This document shows, one piece after another, positions 1-8,243 of a DNA stretch of 64,000 bases (within the stretch, counting starts at the first letter, position 1; every line of letters starts with the position of its first letter). The notes under the pieces were generated by a model. That model saw only the letters and a program-made list of their open reading frames with translations, did not search any database and was not told where the DNA came from. The position numbers and the translations under genes were made by a program. Origin of the DNA: WHTI01 sp963756365 (GTDB lineage Bacteria > Actinomycetota > CADDZG01 > WHSQ01); NCBI GenBank assembly GCA_963756365.1, contig CAVWNF010000003.1, positions 372,001 to 436,000 on the forward strand. Direction: 5' to 3'.

Positions 1-683
1 CCGCCGAGAACCCGATCGACCGGGATCCGGCAATCCTCGAGGATGACCTCAGAGGTATCGGACGCCCTGATGCCCAGCTTCTTCTCCTTCTTCCCCGGTC
101 GGATCCCCGGGTCGTTCTTGTGGATGATGAACGATGCCTGCCCGCGGTGTCCCAGCTCGGGATCGACCGTGGCGACGATCACGTAAACATCGGCGTACTG
201 ACCGTTGGTGATGAAGATCTTCTGACCGTTGATGACCCACTCGTCACCTTCACGCTTGGCGCGCGTGCGGAGCGAGCGAACGTCGGAGCCAGCCTGCGGC
301 TCGGTGACACCGAACGCTGCGATCCTCGGGTCCTCGGGAGTGCCGAACATCTGCGGGGCCCATTCGAAGAGTTGCTCGGGCGTTCCGACCGATGCGAGCG
401 CCGAGAGTGGCAGGCCGGTGCCGAAGATGGCGAGGCCGATCCCGGCGCAGCCCCAGAAGATCTCCTCCATGATGATCGGGAGGGTGAGCCCGGTGGGGTC
501 CTGTTGCGCGTTCATGTAGATGTCCATCGAGTACAGACCTGCTTCGGCCGCCTTCTTGACGACCGGCCACGGGAACTCCTCCGACTCGTCGTACTCGGCC
601 GCCGCTGGGCGGATCTCCTTCTCGGCGAACTCATGCGCCCACTTCTGAAGTTCGATCTGCTCCTCGGTGAGTGAGAAATCCAC
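1..683 (-). CDS. Acyl-CoA dehydrogenase, 3' end outside the window
   Basis: This is a flavoprotein of the acyl-CoA dehydrogenase family, oxidising an acyl-CoA thioester to its 2-enoyl form. About 227 N-terminal residues are visible, starting VDFSLTEEQ. They include the helical N-terminal domain and the FAD/substrate-contact stretch around FGVTEPQAGSD and WVINGQKIFITN. The catalytic glutamate region lies beyond the left edge. The GTG start is supported by AGGAGG at 691-696, seven bases upstream. A perfect inverted repeat at 731-750 sits in its upstream region. Substrate chain length cannot be told from this part. Confidence 0.9.
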   Translation of the reverse strand, partial: MDFSLTEEQIELQKWAHEFAEKEIRPAAAEYDESEEFPWPVVKKAAEAGLYSMDIYMNAQQDPTGLTLPIIMEEIFWGCAGIGLAIFGTGLPLSALASVGTPEQLFEWAPQMFGTPEDPRIAAFGVTEPQAGSDVRSLRTRAKREGDEWVINGQKIFITNGQYADVYVIVATVDPELGHRGQASFIIHKNDPGIRPGKKEKKLGIRASDTSEVILEDCRIPVDRVLG

Positions 684-730
684 TGCTCGTCCTCCTGGGC
701 TCCATCCGGGTCCTCCGCAGGGATCCCGGT

Positions 731-750
731 ACTTGACTCTGCGGTCAAGT
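731..750. promoter_or_regulatory. Perfect inverted repeat ACTTGAC-N6-GTCAAGT, probable operator
   Basis: Seven-base arms match perfectly around a six-base spacer, in the 141-base gap between the divergent acyl-CoA dehydrogenase (minus) and the R2-like oxidase gene (plus). This size and symmetry suit a TetR-type repressor dimer, a regulator class that often controls acyl-CoA genes. No regulator gene lies next to it, so the binding protein is unknown. Confidence 0.5.
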
Positions 751-824
751 TTTCTCCGCACAGGATAGAACACCTGCCCGCACCCGTGGGCGCGTCGGGA
801 CGGCGGATAACGGAGACTGTCCCG

Positions 825-2090
825 ATGAGCAGAACGCCCGATCTCAGCAACGCCTCCTACCGCGACCTCTACAAGGTGTGGGAGGAGAACCCCTGGAGCG
901 CCACGGGGGTCGATTTCACTCTCGATGCGAAGCAATGGACAGAAGAACTGGACGAGCGCCAGCGCGAGGCCGCCCTGTGGAACTACGCGATGTTCCTAAC
1001 CGGGGTCGAGACCGAGGGCCGCACCCTGTCCGCGGTGATGGATGCGGTGCCGTTCGATGATGCACGCGCATTCCTCGCGACGCAGATCGTCGATGAGGCT
1101 CGGCACCGGATGTTCCTCGATCGGTGGCTTCGGGAGGTGGCGGGCCAGGGCGAGGATCCAACCTCGACTTTGGGCGCCGTCGAGCAGCAACTGACGTGGG
1201 GCTTCCGGCAGGTCTTCTCGGAACTAGAGAGGGTGACCGATGCGCTGCGGAAGAGGCCCAAGGACCGACCTCTGCTCACCCAGGCGGTGGCGTTGTGTCA
1301 CGTGATCATCGAGGCGGTCCTCGCTATACCTGGGGAGCACTTCATCCATCGTTATCTCGAGAAACGCGACATCCTCCCGGGGCTTGCTTATGGCCTCCGT
1401 GAGACGGCCCGCGACGAGCAGCGCCATGTGGCGTTCGGAGCCAAGCTGCTCGACCAGTTGGTTCATCATTCGAAGGAGTGCCGCCAGGCCGCGATCGAGA
1501 TCTTCGATCGGGTGGTCCCCTGGATGGTCGGGGTGTTCATCCCTCCGAACCTCGATCAGTCGTACGTGCAGTGCTTCGACTACACATTGGTCGAGATCTA
1601 TGCGTTCGGCCTCGATGCTCTCGAGACCTCGCTCGAAAGCGTGGGGATCAATCCTCGAGAGATCGCGATACTCGCCCGCGACGACCGCACGCTGTCTTAT
1701 GAAGAGCGGGCGGAGCGTTTACTGGTTCTCATCGAGTCGGGGGTAGTAGGAGACGACACGAAGGAACCGGAACTCCGGGGTGACGCGATCGAGATCTTGT
1801 GCGACGGCATGGCCCGAGCGATCGATCTGGATGTTGCCCGGTCGCTCGAGGGGCCACTCGAATGGACGTTCACCGACGCGGACCCATGGCACTTCGTGGT
1901 GAGGGGCGATGAGGTGGTGGCTGTTCGAGGTCCCGCCGAGGCTCCATCGCTTCGCCTCGAGTCGGCGGCAGGGGACTGGGCGAAGATCGCGGTCGGACGC
2001 TTCGATCCCCGTTGGGCGCTGCTGCGCAGACGGTTGCGGGTGCACGGTTCGCTTGCTGCCAAAGCCAAGCTCTCTAAGCTCTTCGACTAG
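825..2090 (+). CDS. R2-like ferritin-fold diiron (or Mn/Fe) oxidase fused to an SCP2-like domain
   Basis: The 421-residue protein has two parts. Residues about 30-290 are a ferritin-like four-helix domain with the full carboxylate/histidine set of R2 proteins: Glu62 or Glu64, Glu91 and His94 (DEARH), Glu163, and Glu198 and His201 (DEQRH). This resembles R2-like ligand-binding oxidases annotated as ribonucleotide reductase beta subunits. Residues about 325-421 look like a sterol-carrier-protein-2 lipid-binding domain, ending in a basic helix around DPRWALLRRRLRVHG. The ATG at 825 follows GGAG at 812-815 and is preferred over an upstream in-frame start. An acyl-CoA dehydrogenase follows ten bases later, pointing to a lipid or acyl substrate. 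The substrate itself is inference. Confidence 0.8.
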   Translation: MSRTPDLSNASYRDLYKVWEENPWSATGVDFTLDAKQWTEELDERQREAALWNYAMFLTGVETEGRTLSAVMDAVPFDDARAFLATQIVDEARHRMFLDRWLREVAGQGEDPTSTLGAVEQQLTWGFRQVFSELERVTDALRKRPKDRPLLTQAVALCHVIIEAVLAIPGEHFIHRYLEKRDILPGLAYGLRETARDEQRHVAFGAKLLDQLVHHSKECRQAAIEIFDRVVPWMVGVFIPPNLDQSYVQCFDYTLVEIYAFGLDALETSLESVGINPREIAILARDDRTLSYEERAERLLVLIESGVVGDDTKEPELRGDAIEILCDGMARAIDLDVARSLEGPLEWTFTDADPWHFVVRGDEVVAVRGPAEAPSLRLESAAGDWAKIAVGRFDPRWALLRRRLRVHGSLAAKAKLSKLFD

Positions 2091-2093
2091 TCT
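2088..2093 (+). promoter_or_regulatory. Leaderless-type -10 box TAGTCT
   Basis: TAGTCT overlaps the stop codon of the upstream gene and ends seven bases before the ATG at 2100, which has no Shine-Dalgarno sequence. Transcription would start at or next to the start codon. No clear -35 is visible. Confidence 0.4.
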
Positions 2094-2099
2094 CAGCGG

Positions 2100-3266
2100 A
2101 TGGATCTAGACCTTTCCGCCGAGCAGCAGGAGTTTCAGAAGACCGTGCGGTCGTTCGTTGACGACGCTATCCGTCCGAACGCAGAACGGTGGGACGAGGA
2201 ACACGAACTTCCGATGGAAGCGGTCGAGCAGATGGCTGCCCTGGGGCTGTTCGGTCTTCCCTTCCCGGAGGCCTACGGCGGATCGGGTGCCGACTTCTTG
2301 ACCCTCTGCTTAGCGATCGAGGAACTGGCCCGGGTCGACTCGTCCATCGCCATCACGCTCGAAGCTGCAGTTGGCCTTGGCGCCATGCCCATCTGGCACT
2401 TCGGGACCGAAGAGCAGCGCCAGCAGTACCTTCCGTCGCTCGCATCGGGTGAGGCTCTGGCCGGATTCGGGTTGACCGAACCGGGGGGAGGCTCCGACGC
2501 AGGGGCTACCAAGACATCTGCGCGGCTCGAGGGGGGCGAATGGATCATCAATGGTTCCAAGTCGTTCATCACGAACTCGGGCACCCCGATAACTAAATTC
2601 GTAACCGTGACTGCGGTCACGGAGAGCGCCGATGGAGCGGCCGATGGAGCGAAGGAGATCTCGGCGATCATCGTTCCGAACGACACTCCCGGTTTCGAGG
2701 TGGGGAAGTCCTATCGCAAGATGGGGTGGTGGCACTCTGACACCCACGAACTTTCGTTCAACGACGTGCGTGTCCCGGAAGAGAACCTCCTCGGCGAGCG
2801 AGGTCAAGGGTTCCGGAACTTCCTCAAGATCCTCGACGACGGCAGGATCGCTATCGCGGCCCTGGCCGTCGGTCTAGCGCAAGGATGCGTCGATGAGTGC
2901 GTCAAGTACTCGCAGGAACGCACCGCATTCGGACAGCAGATCGGTTCGTTCCAGGCGATCCAGTTCAAGATCGCCGATATGGAGATGAAGACCCAGCTCG
3001 CCCGGAACGCCTACCACCGCGCTGCGTGGCTGAAGGAGCAGGGCCGGCCGTACAAGAAGGAAGCCGCCATCGCCAAGCTCTACGCGTCCGAGATAGCTGT
3101 CGATTGCGCACGCGAGGCCGTCCAGGTTCACGGTGGCTACGGTTACATCGAAGAGTTCCCCGTATGCCGGCACTTCCGGGATTCGAAGATCCTCGAGATC
3201 GGTGAAGGTACCTCCGAGGTGATGCGGATCCTCATCGCCAGAGAACTGGGACTTCCACAGTCTTGA
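2100..3266 (+). CDS. Acyl-CoA dehydrogenase
   Basis: A complete 388-residue acyl-CoA dehydrogenase of normal length. It oxidises an acyl-CoA at the alpha-beta bond using FAD and passes electrons to electron-transfer flavoprotein. Visible features are the LTEPGGGSDA and IINGSKSFITN flavin-contact stretches, a middle beta domain (KMGWWHSDTHEL), the helix with RTAFGQQIGSFQAIQ, and the catalytic-base loop GEGTSE with Glu369. It lies ten bases after the R2-like oxidase and just ahead of RNase D. The SDTHEL segment resembles short- or branched-chain enzymes, but specificity cannot be fixed by eye. Confidence 0.92.
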   Translation: MDLDLSAEQQEFQKTVRSFVDDAIRPNAERWDEEHELPMEAVEQMAALGLFGLPFPEAYGGSGADFLTLCLAIEELARVDSSIAITLEAAVGLGAMPIWHFGTEEQRQQYLPSLASGEALAGFGLTEPGGGSDAGATKTSARLEGGEWIINGSKSFITNSGTPITKFVTVTAVTESADGAADGAKEISAIIVPNDTPGFEVGKSYRKMGWWHSDTHELSFNDVRVPEENLLGERGQGFRNFLKILDDGRIAIAALAVGLAQGCVDECVKYSQERTAFGQQIGSFQAIQFKIADMEMKTQLARNAYHRAAWLKEQGRPYKKEAAIAKLYASEIAVDCAREAVQVHGGYGYIEEFPVCRHFRDSKILEIGEGTSEVMRILIARELGLPQS

Positions 3267-3276
3267 GGTGTTCGTC

Positions 3277-4452
3277 GTGAGCGATGAGCGGTTCCTCACC
3301 GAACAATCCGAGATCGACGCGTTCGTCGAAGCGGCCCGAGCAACCGGCCGCGCTGGCATCGACACCGAGTTCATGCGCGAGAAGACGTTCCGCGCTCGCC
3401 TCTGCCTCGTTCAGGTAGCGACGCCCGATGATCTCGTATTGATCGACCCCCTCGAAGACGTTGACCTGAAGGGGATCGGGGATCTCATCTCGAGTCCGGA
3501 CGTCGAGGTCGTCGTGCACGCTGGCCGCCAAGATTTCGAATTGTTCTACGAGTCGATGGGGGCCGTCCCGGCCCACGTCTTCGACGTTCAGGTTGCAGCT
3601 GGGTTCGCGGGCATCGGAGCTTCCTTGCCGTACAACCGGCTGATAGCCGAGACGGTGGGAGCCCGCGTGGACAAGGGCGAGTCTTACTCGGAGTGGTGTA
3701 GACGCCCCTTGACGACGTCCCAACTTCACTACGCTGCGAATGACGTTCGTTACCTGCTTGATGCAGCCGACCACCTCAAGGACAAGCTTCGCGAGCTGAA
3801 CCGTTTGGAGTGGGTCGAGGAAGAACTCCGTTCCTTCGAGCGTGAGGATCTTTACGCCAGCGATCCCGAGATGGCGTGGCGACGCGTTTCCGGTCGTGGA
3901 TCGTTGCGAGGGAAGCAGCTTGCCGTCTTGCGTGAGGTAGCCAAGTGGCGGGAGGAAGCGGCCGAGCGCCGGGATATCCCACGGGGATGGGTGCTCAAGG
4001 ATCAGACGTTGGTGGAGGTTGCCCGACGGGCACCGACCTCGATGCAGGAGCTCTCGAATATCCGCGGTTTGGCGACGAAGGAGATCGATCGCTCGGGCCG
4101 TGATCTCTTGGCAACGATCGAACGGGGGAAACGAGCCCCGTCGATCGAGGTCGATCGATCGCCTCCGCGGACCGCACAGGTACGCGCCCGGATGATGTCG
4201 GGACTCGCGGACGCACTCGTGAGATCGCGCTGCGAGGCGGCAGAGATGGCTACCGAGCTCGTCTCGACCCGGGGCGAGCTGGAGGGGCTACTGGCGGCGA
4301 TCTTCTCAGGCGAGGATGACCTCACCGGGCATCGACTCATGCAAGGGTGGAGAAGAGACCTTGCAGGCGAGGCGGTCGTTGCGCTTGCCGAGGGTCGGGT
4401 GGCGATCCGATCGATCGCGGATCCACCCTATGTGGAGGAGGTCCACCTATGA
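3277..4452 (+). CDS. rnd: Ribonuclease D
   Basis: A 391-residue 3'-5' exoribonuclease of the DEDDy family, which trims the 3' ends of structured RNAs such as tRNA precursors. The exonuclease acidic residues are visible: Asp29 and Glu31 (GIDTEF), the VHAGRQDFELFYE stretch, and the YxxxD motif in LHYAANDVRYLLD. An HRDC nucleic-acid-binding domain follows at roughly residues 205-285, and a basic C-terminal tail may hold a second helical domain. The GTG at 3277 is preferred because GAGG at 3265-3268 precedes it by eight bases; GTG at 3268 is also in frame. The ATGA overlap at 4449-4452 couples it to the NYN gene. Confidence 0.92.
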   Translation: MSDERFLTEQSEIDAFVEAARATGRAGIDTEFMREKTFRARLCLVQVATPDDLVLIDPLEDVDLKGIGDLISSPDVEVVVHAGRQDFELFYESMGAVPAHVFDVQVAAGFAGIGASLPYNRLIAETVGARVDKGESYSEWCRRPLTTSQLHYAANDVRYLLDAADHLKDKLRELNRLEWVEEELRSFEREDLYASDPEMAWRRVSGRGSLRGKQLAVLREVAKWREEAAERRDIPRGWVLKDQTLVEVARRAPTSMQELSNIRGLATKEIDRSGRDLLATIERGKRAPSIEVDRSPPRTAQVRARMMSGLADALVRSRCEAAEMATELVSTRGELEGLLAAIFSGEDDLTGHRLMQGWRRDLAGEAVVALAEGRVAIRSIADPPYVEEVHL

Positions 4453-5477
4453 GCGACGAAGAACGCATAGCCCTGTTCTTCGACTTCGAGAACATCGCAC
4501 TTGGTGCGCGTGATCGAGGAGAACATCTCGACCCACTGGTGATCATGGACGCTCTGTCTGAACGAGGCCGGGTCGTCGTTCGACGCGCCTATGCGGACTG
4601 GAACCTATTCGCCGAGTACCGACAACCACTAGTCGAGCAGCGGATCGAGATGATCGAGATCCCACAGCGGACGGGCATAGTCAGGAAGAACGCGGCTGAC
4701 ATCAAGCTAGCGGTCGACGCGCTAGAGCTCGCCTTCGAGCGCGATTTCATCACCACCTTCGCGCTGGCCTCGGGAGACTCTGATTTCACGCCACTCGTGT
4801 TGAAGCTCAGAGAGCTCAACAAGCGGGTCGTAGGGATCGGCGTCGAAGGCTCTACATCGCAGCTGCTCCCGGGGGCTTGTGACGAGTTCCTGTTCTACGA
4901 GAGCCTCCTCGGCCCCGGATCAGCGAAGGCGGCCCCGCGACGTCGCAAGCGAAAGGCATCCGGTGGCGACGACGATGAAGCAACGACAGACCTAGGCGCG
5001 ATCTCTCGGCTGGTCACCAAGACCATCTCTGGCTTGCAGCGGAACCTCGATGGCCCCGTGCTCTCGTCGATGGTCAAGCGGGCGCTGCTTCGCAAAGACC
5101 CAACCTTCTCGGAGGGTGAATTCGGCTTCAGAGCGTGGGGCGAGTTGATGAGACACCTCGAAACCGCCGGGATCATCGAGCTGTCGGGCGGTGCCGAGGG
5201 CGATCCTTACGTGGACTTCCCGAAGGATGGCGGAGGTGTCGAATCTGCTTTCGAGCTCCTCAAAGAGGTCGTCGGGGAACTGGAACAGCGAACCGGCCCC
5301 CCACCCTTGTCGGGTCTCAAGAATCAGTTGCGTAAGCGGGATCCGAATTTCTCCGAGAAGAACTTCGGCTACGGCGGGTTCCTGCAATTCGCCAAGGCGG
5401 CTCAAGCGAAAGGTGCGATCGACCTCGAATGGGATGAGGGGGCCGAGGATTACTACCTATCGGCCGGGACGATCTAA
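4449..5477 (+). CDS. NYN-domain putative RNase with two OST-HTH/LOTUS domains
   Basis: The 342-residue protein starts with a NYN (LabA/DUF88, PIN-like) nuclease domain at about residues 5-150. Its acidic residues are seen in LFFDFENIA (Asp12), NAADIKLAVDAL and ASGDSDFTPLV. After a lysine/arginine-rich linker come two related winged-helix OST-HTH (LOTUS) modules at about 180-255 and 260-337, sharing the pattern L-x-x-x-LRKxDPxFSExxFGxxxF. Known LOTUS proteins bind RNA, so an RNA-targeting nuclease is likely. Its ATG overlaps the rnd stop, supporting a role in RNA turnover. The 3' end overlaps the convergent GNAT gene by 21 bases. Confidence 0.88.
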   Translation: MSDEERIALFFDFENIALGARDRGEHLDPLVIMDALSERGRVVVRRAYADWNLFAEYRQPLVEQRIEMIEIPQRTGIVRKNAADIKLAVDALELAFERDFITTFALASGDSDFTPLVLKLRELNKRVVGIGVEGSTSQLLPGACDEFLFYESLLGPGSAKAAPRRRKRKASGGDDDEATTDLGAISRLVTKTISGLQRNLDGPVLSSMVKRALLRKDPTFSEGEFGFRAWGELMRHLETAGIIELSGGAEGDPYVDFPKDGGGVESAFELLKEVVGELEQRTGPPPLSGLKNQLRKRDPNFSEKNFGYGGFLQFAKAAQAKGAIDLEWDEGAEDYYLSAGTI

Positions 5478-5969
5478 GCCGTAGAACGCAACATCGAGCC
5501 CGAAGAAAGTGTCATCGCGCTCGTAGGTCATCCCTAGCTTCTCGATAACGCGGCGCGATGCGGTGTTCTCGTGAACCGCGATCGCCACGATGCGAGTTAG
5601 TCCAAGTTCATCGAATCCGAAGTCTCGACACCGCTTCGCCGCCTCCGACGCATAGCCGAACCCCCAGCAGTCCGGGGCGAACGCGTAGGCGATCTCGACG
5701 TCGTTCGTCCCCTGGAGGTTCTGCAGGCCACAATGCCCGATCAGGCGCCCGTCGTCGGTCCGGATCACGGCAGAGATGCCGAACCCGTGATCCGTCCATG
5801 AGGAGATGAACCTCCCGATCGCGGAGCGTGCCCTGACCTCGTCGATCGGTTTCGCTCCCGGTAGGTAGCGCATCACCAACGGATCGCTGAAGACGGCCGC
5901 GTAGTGATCGTCGAAATCCGTGGGGGCGAACGGACGGATCACCAACCTCTCGGTGGTGAGCTCTGTCAC
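5457..5969 (-). CDS. GNAT-family N-acetyltransferase (RimJ/RimL-like)
   Basis: A 170-residue GCN5-related acetyltransferase. It opens with the typical LTTERLVIRPF strand, has an acetyl-CoA-binding region around CWGFGYASEAAKR, and the NTASRRVIEKLGM stretch near the C-terminus common to RimJ/RimL-type enzymes. The acceptor is not predictable; such enzymes modify ribosomal protein N-termini or small amines. Its ATG overlaps the stop of the upstream glycosyltransferase (ATGA), so the two are translationally coupled. Confidence 0.88.
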   Translation of the reverse strand: MTELTTERLVIRPFAPTDFDDHYAAVFSDPLVMRYLPGAKPIDEVRARSAIGRFISSWTDHGFGISAVIRTDDGRLIGHCGLQNLQGTNDVEIAYAFAPDCWGFGYASEAAKRCRDFGFDELGLTRIVAIAVHENTASRRVIEKLGMTYERDDTFFGLDVAFYGLDRPGR

Positions 5970-7003
5970 CGGAGCCAGGTCCTGACGATCGCCTTAGAGA
6001 ACCCGAGTGCGTACCTGAGACTCGTTGGCTTCTTACTGTCCCCGCTAGCGCGGCGCCTCAAAGTGATCGGGACCTCCACCACCTGAAGCCCCTTCCGCGA
6101 CGCGTCCAGGATCACTTCTGACACGTAGAACTGATCCTGTTTCAGATCTAGCTGCCTCAACGCGTCTGCGGTCATCGCTCGGTAGCCGGTCGATGGGTCG
6201 GTGATCTTGGTCCGCCCGAGGGTGGTCAGCATCCGAGCGAAGACACTGACCCCGTGCTTGCGAACCTTCGACTCGACCTCGAAAGAGCCCAGTACCCGGG
6301 AGCCTTGCACCATGTCCGCATCGCCCACCAGGAGAGGTTTGACCAGCTGCTGGATCTCGTTCGGATCGTGCTGGCCGTCTGCATCGAGGGTTACCACGAT
6401 CCTGGCCCCCGATCGCAGGGCGGCACGGTAGCCAAGGCGCACGGCAGCCCCGGAGCCCCTCCTAAGGTCCCGGCGGATGACGTTCGCCCCGAGGGAACGG
6501 GCTACCTGTTCGGTGTCATCGGTGCATCCATCTGCGATGACGATCACGTAGGTCTTGAGGCCCTCGACCTCTGGCGGGATCTCGGAGAGGACGAGAGGGA
6601 TGTTCTCTGCTTCGTTGTAAGCGGGGATCACGATCGCGCACCCGCCCTCGACCGGCTGCCATCCTCTGTCCTCGAGACGTTTCAGGGCGACGTAGTCGAC
6701 GAGGTTCCCCACTTCTTGAGACACCTGGTCATCGCGCGAGAAACCCCGGAACAGGAGTCCGAGGGTGAAGAGGTTGGAGATAACGAGGAGCCCGATGATC
6801 CGCCGTCGTTGTCCCGGCTCGAAACCGAGGGCGCCCAGGATCGGGTCGAGGAGGTCTGGGTCGACGGCGGCGACGATGAGGGCGAGGGCCACTATCCCGA
6901 TGACGACGACCTCGCCGCGGCGAAGCTCGCTCTTCCGATAACGCCGGATCGCGTAGCTGATGAGGCTGGCAGCGACAAGCGCACCGAAGATCCTCAAACC
7001 CAT
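5966..7003 (-). CDS. DUF2304-GT2 fusion glycosyltransferase
   Basis: A 345-residue membrane-anchored glycosyltransferase. Residues about 1-115 hold three hydrophobic segments in the pattern of DUF2304. From about 125 a GT-A family 2 domain begins, with VIPAYNEAENIPLV, the DADGQHD metal/nucleotide-sugar motif and STGYRA. This resembles polyprenyl-phosphate mannose/glucose synthases, so it probably loads a sugar from a nucleotide donor onto a lipid carrier for the nearby polymer system. DUF2304 and GT2 are often separate neighbouring genes; here they are one chain. The start ATG at 7003 opens the conserved N-terminus; no strong ribosome site is seen. Confidence 0.85.
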   Translation of the reverse strand: MGLRIFGALVAASLISYAIRRYRKSELRRGEVVVIGIVALALIVAAVDPDLLDPILGALGFEPGQRRRIIGLLVISNLFTLGLLFRGFSRDDQVSQEVGNLVDYVALKRLEDRGWQPVEGGCAIVIPAYNEAENIPLVLSEIPPEVEGLKTYVIVIADGCTDDTEQVARSLGANVIRRDLRRGSGAAVRLGYRAALRSGARIVVTLDADGQHDPNEIQQLVKPLLVGDADMVQGSRVLGSFEVESKVRKHGVSVFARMLTTLGRTKITDPSTGYRAMTADALRQLDLKQDQFYVSEVILDASRKGLQVVEVPITLRRRASGDSKKPTSLRYALGFSKAIVRTWLR

Positions 7004-7041
7004 AGGAGTCTCACCCGTTCCGTCTGACCTTGAGAGTTGCT

Positions 7042-7066
7042 GAAAGTGCTGGTCAGGAGCACTTTC
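7042..7066. promoter_or_regulatory. Perfect 9-base inverted repeat in a divergent promoter region
   Basis: GAAAGTGCT at 7042-7050 is matched exactly by AGCACTTTC at 7058-7066 around a seven-base centre. It lies in the 166-base gap between the divergently read glycosyltransferase and SURNod19-like genes. It could be an operator for one or both directions or an RNA hairpin in the minus-strand leader. No T-run follows, so a terminator is unlikely. Confidence 0.45.
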
Positions 7067-7169
7067 GGTGCCAGCGATGCTAGCAGGATGGGCCCCCAGC
7101 GGCCGCCGCGCGGGGGAGTGTCCGGTTTGCACTGTTGCTAATACAACCACTACCCGTGATGCTGTTCGG

Positions 7170-8162
7170 ATGCGCGCACGGATCGTTCTCCTCTCCCTAG
7201 TCATCGTTGGGCTCATCGCCCCGGCGACGCCTGCCATCGCGCAGACCCCGCCTCCGGAGATACCGACCGAGTGCTCTCCGACCGCCAACGGCTACAAGTG
7301 CCTGTTCGGACCGTTCTCAGAGGAGCGACGCCGACAAAGAAGGATCGCTCGCCGGTCACCGAGCTCACCGACACGATCCGCGAGGCCGGATTCATCACGT
7401 CGTTGCGGGCCTACGCGGTCGACGAGGACGGGACGAAGTTGCCACGCCACGCGATCCACCTTCACCACGCGGTGTGGCTCAACCCGAACAAGCACGACAT
7501 GACGTGCGACTCGATAATCGGGCTCGGGTCAGGCCCCCGACAGGTTCTTCGCCACCGGCAAGGAGAAAACGAAGATCTCGATGCCGGAAGGCTTCGGCTA
7601 CTACTGGGATTACCAGCCACCCCCGCAGGCTCCCTACTACAAGCCGGTGTGGGCGATGAACACCCACCTCATGTGGATGCACAAGGGGTACTCGCCCGAT
7701 ATCTACATCCGCCTCAACCTCGGATTCACGCCCGACCCGGTCGGGGACTCACTGATCGACATCGTGCCGGTGTGGTTCGACATCGACAACTGCGGTGACT
7801 CCGAGTGGGACGTCCCCGGGCCGAAGCAGCCGGGGAAGAACTACAAGGCGACGTGGGAGTACACGATGCCGCAGGGGGGCCAATTCATCGCTATGGGGGG
7901 GCACCTCCACGATGGCGGTCGTCAGCTGGGACTCTTCAACGTGACCCGTAACGAGGAAGTCTTCACCTCGAAGGCGACCTATAAGGGGAAGACACTCAGT
8001 GACGCTGGTTTCGACCTGCGGAAGATGAGTACGTTCTCTGGGTTCCCGGGCGTTGATGTCTCAGAGGGAGACGTCCTCCGGCTCACCGCGGTCTACGACC
8101 ACTCGAAGAACTGGAAAGACGTCATGGGCATCATGATCGGTGCCCTCTACGTTCAGGAGTAG
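7170..8162 (+). pseudogene. Secreted SURNod19-like protein, interrupted by two frameshifts
   Basis: Three consecutive frames make one protein. A signal peptide (MRARIVLLSLVIVGLIAP and onward, cleaved near AIAQ) runs from 7170 to about 7325. A middle part with AIHLHHAVWLNPNKHD runs to about 7533. A third part from about 7538 contains MPEGFGYYWDYQ, HLMWMHKGY and GGHLHDGGRQ. The conserved histidines resemble the stress-upregulated Nod19 family of copper-monooxygenase-like beta proteins; function is unknown. The second switch falls in a run of five C at 7534-7538, where removing one base restores the frame. Sequencing error is as likely as a true pseudogene. Confidence 0.65.
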
Positions 8163-8243
8163 GTAAGGCCGCCTGTTGTATTAGGGTGCCGCTGATGTGC
8201 TGAGGCCCAGTTTGCGGCCCGGCCGATACCGACGGAAGGAATC

